In this document: positions 6,028-9,941 of the stretch, in pieces
How the letters are laid out: each line of letters begins with the position of its first letter
Position numbering within the stretch: the first letter of the stretch is position 1
From: Campylobacteraceae bacterium
GTDB lineage: Bacteria > Campylobacterota > Campylobacteria > Campylobacterales > Sulfurovaceae
Direction: 5' to 3'
Length of the DNA stretch: 9,941 bases
Assembly: GCA_027063105.1 (NCBI GenBank)
Contig: JAMOSL010000108.1
Span: forward strand, 1 to 9,941
Translations under genes and position numbers: made by a program
The notes under the pieces: generated by a model
Seen by the model: only the letters and a program-made list of their open reading frames with translations
What the model was told of the DNA's origin: nothing
Database searches by the model: none

Positions 6028-7113
6028 ATGGATATTAGTTTAAAAACAGGTCTGTTAAAAGTTGAACGGAGCCAAGTCCTAGAGCGTTTAGTGGACTATA
6101 GTTCTCGTATCAATAAGAAAAGAGGTTTCTTCTTTGTGAGTAAAGTCTTAGGGAAGCACATCCCAAGTAAGCCTTCTGTGATGGAAGGCATTTATAAAGA
6201 ACTCGCAAGTTTGATACCTAAAAGCAACAAAGTTACTCTTTTTGTGGGCTTTGCCGAAGCGGCAACAGCCTTAGGGCAAGGTGTCTTTGAAGCCTTAGAC
6301 ACCAAAAATAGCTTTTATATGCACTCTACTAGGTTTAAAACTTCGCATGAAGTTCTCTTGTCTTTTCAAGAAGAACATTCTCATGCACCTAGCCATATTT
6401 TTTATGCTCCAAAAGAGGAAGCACTACAAAAAATGTTAAAACAAGTCAGAAGAATTGTACTCATAGATGATGAAGTTACCACAGGAAATACAGCGAATAA
6501 TCTCATAGATGCTTTTAAAAAGATTTTACCTCAAGTAAGCGATTATGCTCTTGTTAGTATTTTGGATTGGACAACAGAGAAATATTCAAACTTTGATATT
6601 TATTCTCTTTATAAAGGGCATTTTAAATTTGATAAAAATAATCATGATTTTCAAAGTATAATAAAATCAGAAGCCAAAGATATTTTTTCTTTGGAAGCAA
6701 TTATTCCTTATAATTTTGCAAGATATGGTACAAAAAAACTAGATATTAATGAGAAAATCAAAAAGTATATTAACATTGAAACTTTAAAATCAAAAAAAAT
6801 CTTGGTTTTAGGTACGGCTGAATTTATGTATCCTCCCTATCTTTTGGCAAGATATTTAGAAACATCAGGCATTGAGACTTATTTCCAAGCCACAACAAGA
6901 AGCCCCATCAATATAGATGGGATTATTAGCTCTAAAATGGCTTTTAAAGACAACTATTTTGAAAATATTGATAACTTTTTATATAATGTCATAGACAGAG
7001 AATATGATAAAGTGATAATATGTTACGAAACAACGGCAGTACCTCAAAATTTTGATTTAAAAGAACAATTAGAAAGTAAGTTTAATACGCAGGAGATTTT
7101 TTTTGATATTTAG
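6028..7113 (+). CDS. Ter-associated phosphoribosyltransferase with C-terminal TRSP domain
   Basis: The protein has 361 residues. The N-terminal part (about 1-195) is a type I phosphoribosyltransferase: LFVGFAEAATALGQ (71-84) is the first-loop region, and VLIDDEVTTGNT (144-155) is the PRPP-binding motif with its acidic pair and T-T-G-N-T loop. The C-terminal part (about 245-361) is the TRSP domain named after its own signature, seen here as TRSP (290-293), with LGTAEFMYPPYLLARYLE before it and a Rossmann-like VLVLGTAE start. This pair of domains is found in Ter loci and was predicted by Anantharaman, Iyer and Aravind to make a nucleoside-like metabolite. The substrate is unknown. The Shine-Dalgarno is weak and the start is three bases after terC. 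The 3' end overlaps the next gene by 11 bases. The linker is strikingly AT-rich (11 G/C in 6601-6660, against 32 G/C in 6241-6300). Confidence 0.85.
   Translation: MDISLKTGLLKVERSQVLERLVDYSSRINKKRGFFFVSKVLGKHIPSKPSVMEGIYKELASLIPKSNKVTLFVGFAEAATALGQGVFEALDTKNSFYMHSTRFKTSHEVLLSFQEEHSHAPSHIFYAPKEEALQKMLKQVRRIVLIDDEVTTGNTANNLIDAFKKILPQVSDYALVSILDWTTEKYSNFDIYSLYKGHFKFDKNNHDFQSIIKSEAKDIFSLEAIIPYNFARYGTKKLDINEKIKKYINIETLKSKKILVLGTAEFMYPPYLLARYLETSGIETYFQATTRSPINIDGIISSKMAFKDNYFENIDNFLYNVIDREYDKVIICYETTAVPQNFDLKEQLESKFNTQEIFFDI
7091..7095 (+). promoter_or_regulatory. Ribosome binding site AGGAG deciding a TTG start
   Basis: AGGAG lies seven bases before the TTG at 7103, inside the 3' end of the PRTase-TRSP gene. 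It supports TTG as the start of the StiP-type gene; the first in-frame ATG comes about 42 codons later and would remove conserved N-terminal residues. Confidence 0.7.
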
Positions 7114-8176
7114 TGGAAGTTATTTAGAAGATGATGTAGAATTTTTGTTAAAAGTAATAGACATTGATTTTACTTCAATAGAAGAAAAAGAGCAACGTAT
7201 TCAATCTGGACAAGCACATTATTCAGAGATGATTAATCAAGAATATGAACCTACCCAAGCTTATTTTGCTACATTTAAAGAAGTTTATGCTCTTAATAAA
7301 ATGCGTTTTGCAAAAGATATATTCACTCTTGCCTATCATTTGAGTTTGAAAAAAGATATTGTTCTTGTCTCTTTGGTTCGTGCAGGAACACCTATTGGTG
7401 TATTGCTTAGAAGGGTATTGAAAGAAGTCTTTAATCGTGAAGTGAAGCACTATTCTATCTCTATTATCCGAGACAGAGAAATAGATAACATAGCCTTGTC
7501 TCATATTATCAAAGAATATCCTCACTTTGAAATGATTTTTCTTGATGGTTGGACAGGAAAAGGCGTGATTAACCGTGAACTAAAAAAATTTATTGCAAAA
7601 TTTAATACGGATTATATGCATGAAATAAGTGATAAACTCTATGTCATTTCAGATATAGCAGGTGTGGCAGATTTTTCTGTGACGCATGAAGATTATCTAA
7701 TCCCTTCTTCTGCGTTAAATTCTACAATATCGGGCTTAGTCAGCAGAAGTATTTTGAATGATAAATATATTAAAAAAGGTGATTTTCATGCCTGTAAATA
7801 TTATGATAATTATCAAAAAAGTGATATGAGTTTATGGTTTATAGAAGATATTTTGAGCATAATCCAAGGCTTAACCTCTGATACAAAAGCCCTCAGCACA
7901 AAAGATAGGCACTTACATCAGGAAATAGAGGCATATATAGCAAAAATTATGCAAGAATATTGTGTAAGTGACATCAATCATATCAAGCCAGGCATAGGTG
8001 AGAGTACACGTGTACTTTTGAGACGTATTCCTTATATTATCTTGGTCAAAGACTTAGGCTGTGAAGATATAGAACATCTCTTGCATCTTGCCAAAGAAAA
8101 GCATGTCAAAATTGTGGAAGATAAAACACTTCCCTATACAGCACTTGCTATTATCAAAAATGTGCAAAAGGATTAA
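7103..8176 (+). CDS. StiP-type phosphoribosyltransferase-like protein with PELOTA-like domain
   Basis: The protein has 357 residues, starting at TTG 7103. FSGSYLEDDVEFLLK (3-17) is the family's conserved N terminus and would be lost with any later start. The central domain has VSLVRAGTPIG (89-99) and FLDGWTGKG (147-154), the latter standing where a PRPP loop lies in phosphoribosyltransferases. Databases often label this family 'cysteine protease StiP', while Anantharaman and colleagues treated it as a PRTase; nothing visible here proves protease activity. The C terminus (about 295-357) fits a PELOTA/L7Ae-like RNA-binding fold: GIGESTRVLLRR (297-308), a KDLGCEDIEHLLHLAKEKHVK helix-strand unit and LPYTALAI at the end. 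It probably works with the preceding PRTase-TRSP and following HAD gene in making a nucleoside-like compound. Eleven bases overlap the upstream gene and one base separates it from the HAD start. Confidence 0.82.
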   Translation: MIFSGSYLEDDVEFLLKVIDIDFTSIEEKEQRIQSGQAHYSEMINQEYEPTQAYFATFKEVYALNKMRFAKDIFTLAYHLSLKKDIVLVSLVRAGTPIGVLLRRVLKEVFNREVKHYSISIIRDREIDNIALSHIIKEYPHFEMIFLDGWTGKGVINRELKKFIAKFNTDYMHEISDKLYVISDIAGVADFSVTHEDYLIPSSALNSTISGLVSRSILNDKYIKKGDFHACKYYDNYQKSDMSLWFIEDILSIIQGLTSDTKALSTKDRHLHQEIEAYIAKIMQEYCVSDINHIKPGIGESTRVLLRRIPYIILVKDLGCEDIEHLLHLAKEKHVKIVEDKTLPYTALAIIKNVQKD

Positions 8177-8177
8177 G

Positions 8178-8903
8178 ATGCCCAATAGAATATTTTTTTT
8201 CAGTGATATAGACGACACGCTTATTCAAACCAAAAGAAAAACAGATTTTAGTAAAAGTACCATAGTAGGAGCATACACCAAAGAAGGGGAAGAGAACTCA
8301 TTTTTTTATGAGGGAACAAAGCTTTTCATAGATACTTTGATGGATGCAAAGATAACTTTTATTCCTACAACGGCTAGAAATAGAGAGTCATACAATAGGA
8401 CTATTTTTGCAAATGATAAGAGAATTAAATATGTAATTTTGAATTTTGGTGGAGTTGTACTTATTGATGGTAAGATAGATACTTATTGGCAAGAGCATAT
8501 TGGTAAATCGTATTCTAAAATTATGGCTATGGAAAAACTAAATACATTACTTTTAGAGGTACTTAATCACACTAATGTAAAACTTATAGTTAAAATAATA
8601 GATAATTTTTATATTAGTATCTATAATAAATTTAATCTTGATAATAAGAGTATTTTAAGTGAGATTAAAGAGCTTTTAGAGATTTTTATAAAAGAACAGA
8701 GTGATTTTTATCTTTACGAAAATGACAATTCTTTTGCCATTTTACCAAATTTTCTTAATAAAAAATTTGCTGTGAAATATCTGATAGATATACATAAACC
8801 TCTTCTAACTTTAGGAGCAGGAGATAATAGTACAGATTTAGATTTTATGAATTTAACTTCATTTAAAATAGTGCCACAAAAAGTACAAATAGCACTTTCA
8901 TAA
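8178..8903 (+). CDS. HAD-superfamily phosphatase of the Ter metabolite module
   Basis: The 241-residue protein starts at the ATG at 8178, five bases after AAAAGGA (8166-8172). An in-frame ATG at 8088 is inside the StiP-type gene and lacks such a site. HAD motif I is FSDIDDTL (8-15; Asp10 nucleophile, Asp12 acid/base). Motif II is IPTTARN (62-68, Thr64/65). Motif III is a lysine in KKFAVKYL (probably Lys200). Motif IV is GAGDNSTDLDFM (213-224; Asp216, Asp220). The 130 residues between motifs II and III make a C2-type cap, as in Cof-type and sugar-phosphate phosphatases. Known for the family: Mg-dependent phosphate hydrolysis. Here it presumably removes a phosphate from the PRTase product, though the substrate is unknown. 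Last gene of the operon. The cap is extremely AT-rich (7 G/C in 8581-8640). Confidence 0.83.
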   Translation: MPNRIFFFSDIDDTLIQTKRKTDFSKSTIVGAYTKEGEENSFFYEGTKLFIDTLMDAKITFIPTTARNRESYNRTIFANDKRIKYVILNFGGVVLIDGKIDTYWQEHIGKSYSKIMAMEKLNTLLLEVLNHTNVKLIVKIIDNFYISIYNKFNLDNKSILSEIKELLEIFIKEQSDFYLYENDNSFAILPNFLNKKFAVKYLIDIHKPLLTLGAGDNSTDLDFMNLTSFKIVPQKVQIALS

Positions 8904-8942
8904 AAATATTTATTTTAGGTAGCATGTATAAATATCGCTTAG

Positions 8943-9941
8943 TTAAAAATCAAAAGGATGTTTAATCATAACCCACATGTTCATACCTTCATCTCCATAA
9001 GCGATGTCAAAACGTACAGGTAACTCAGCTACCATCGCACGAAGACTCACCCCTACATCATACTTTAACTCTCTCAAAAGTTCTACATCGTAGCTATCGT
9101 GAACCCTTCCTGCTTCAACAAAACCAACAACTTGAAACCAATCAACAGGTAAATTTTCTGCAACCCATGTACCTAAAGTACCATTTTTAATGGGGTTATA
9201 GTTTATAACAGCTCTGTACTCCATTGAAGCGTAAATAGCAGCTTTATCTACAAATCTATTTTGTTGGTACCCTCTCATTCTAGTAAAGCCACCAAGCCTT
9301 GCTCCCTCAGAGAGAGGTGTACGATGTAGGTCTATTCCTGCTGTAAGTTCTTTGTTATTTTTCCAACTAAAAGAGTATCCTGTCCAAAAGTTAAATGCTA
9401 AAATATTTTGTTGTGTAAAAGAGAAAGTCTCTAAGTTGAAGTATTTACTCGACTTAAATTCTAAAAAATCCCAACTTTGTAAAGAGTCATCTTTTCCAAA
9501 GTCTTTAGAGTAACGTAGGTATGCACTATAGCCTCGTGAAGGGTTATCTTTATAGTCTGTATTATTATGAGATAAAAAGAGTCTTAAGCCATTGGAGTTC
9601 CACTCGCTAGGTGAATCGGATGCTTCTATGGCATTTTCTGTGTTGTCTATGGTTTTACCTTGATAAAATGTGCTAAGTCCAACTTCAGTACGACCAGTGA
9701 CAAAAGGTGTACCATTCCCATAGGTCTCACGACCAATAGCAAAACCATCTTTAAGTGGGTATCTTCCTTGAGGATTATCTAACCCCTCTCCCCACGGAAG
9801 TACATAGGTAAGTGATGCAGTAAAAAATGTGTTCTCTGTAGAGGTGAGCCATGCATCATCTGTAGAGGAGTGATGTCTGCTATCAAAATAGACATTTTCT
9901 TTAGGGTTTTTTGTCATATATCCTAAGGTAGAGAAGAAAAA
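8943..9941 (-). CDS. BamA/TamA-like (Omp85) outer-membrane barrel, C-terminal part
   Basis: The reading frame is open from the right edge to the stop at 8943-8945, giving 332 residues of the C-terminal end. The in-frame ATG at 9917 is probably internal, since codons before it continue a plausible strand and no Shine-Dalgarno is evident. The visible part is a run of alternating aromatic/polar beta strands. LGGFTRMRGYQQNRF around residues 216-230 of the visible part holds the Omp85 loop 6 motif (here RGY, 223-225), followed by ASMEYRAVI, as in BamA/TamA. The final strand ends MNMWVMIKHPFDF, with a terminal Phe that serves as the beta-signal for the BAM complex. Likely role: small Omp85-type barrel or surface antigen in the outer membrane. 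It is convergent with the ter operon, has higher GC than the rest, and is probably not functionally part of it. POTRA domains, if any, would lie outside. Confidence 0.85.
   Translation of the reverse strand, partial: FFFSTLGYMTKNPKENVYFDSRHHSSTDDAWLTSTENTFFTASLTYVLPWGEGLDNPQGRYPLKDGFAIGRETYGNGTPFVTGRTEVGLSTFYQGKTIDNTENAIEASDSPSEWNSNGLRLFLSHNNTDYKDNPSRGYSAYLRYSKDFGKDDSLQSWDFLEFKSSKYFNLETFSFTQQNILAFNFWTGYSFSWKNNKELTAGIDLHRTPLSEGARLGGFTRMRGYQQNRFVDKAAIYASMEYRAVINYNPIKNGTLGTWVAENLPVDWFQVVGFVEAGRVHDSYDVELLRELKYDVGVSLRAMVAELPVRFDIAYGDEGMNMWVMIKHPFDF

Noticed and set aside
7223..7525. Minus-strand frame of 100 codons inside the StiP-type gene
   Set aside because: Antisense to conserved PRTase-like sequence and without start signals.
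8906..8935. ATATTTA...TAAATAT inverted repeat between the HAD gene and the barrel gene, as a terminator
   Set aside because: The seven-base arms are pure A/T with a 16-base loop and no T-run on either strand, so I do not call a terminator here.
1..9941. CRISPR arrays, tRNA/rRNA genes, insertion sequences, integrase or attachment sites
   Set aside because: I saw no regularly spaced repeats, cloverleaf sequence, transposase or recombinase motifs, or terminal inverted repeats in the window.

Overview
The window is an AT-rich bacterial accessory/stress locus. Low GC, short Shine-Dalgarno sites (AAGGA/GGAG), very tight gene packing and a compact Omp85-type barrel gene fit a Campylobacterota member (Arcobacter, Sulfurimonas or Sulfurovum-like). 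That assignment is inference from overall character; there is no marker gene here.

Layout. (1) Positions 1-2520, minus strand: two overlapping dynamin-like GTPase genes. The first, nearest the promoter, encodes a 610-residue protein with a central G domain and three C-terminal TPR repeats. The second is coupled to it by an ATGA overlap and runs off the left edge before its G3 motif. (2) Positions 2521-2675: a divergent control region with back-to-back candidate promoters and an almost perfect 20-bp inverted repeat over the rightward -35. (3) Positions 2676-3861, plus strand: a TerD/TerE protein and a TerZ-like protein, closed by a strong intrinsic terminator. (4) Positions 3903-8903, plus strand: a new promoter, then a second TerD/TerE protein, TerB, a TerC-type (DUF475) membrane protein, a phosphoribosyltransferase with a TRSP domain, a StiP-type PRTase with a PELOTA-like domain, and a HAD phosphatase, all nearly end to end or overlapping. 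(5) Positions 8943-9941, minus strand and convergent: the C-terminal part of a BamA/TamA-like outer-membrane barrel, probably an unrelated neighbour marking the cluster edge.

How the parts fit. This is a Ter-type tellurite/phage/colicin-resistance stress locus. Calcium-binding TerD-family proteins, TerB and the TerC membrane protein are known to act together at the inner membrane. The PRTase-TRSP, StiP-PELOTA and HAD genes match the predicted nucleoside-like metabolite module described for Ter systems by Anantharaman, Iyer and Aravind. Here the module is reduced: the ATP-grasp and HpcH/citrate-lyase-like genes that often accompany it are absent from the window. The most unusual point is the pairing of this Ter locus with a tandem dynamin-like GTPase operon across a shared regulatory region. 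It suggests a membrane-stress or anti-phage response with a membrane-remodelling arm; that link is inference from gene order.
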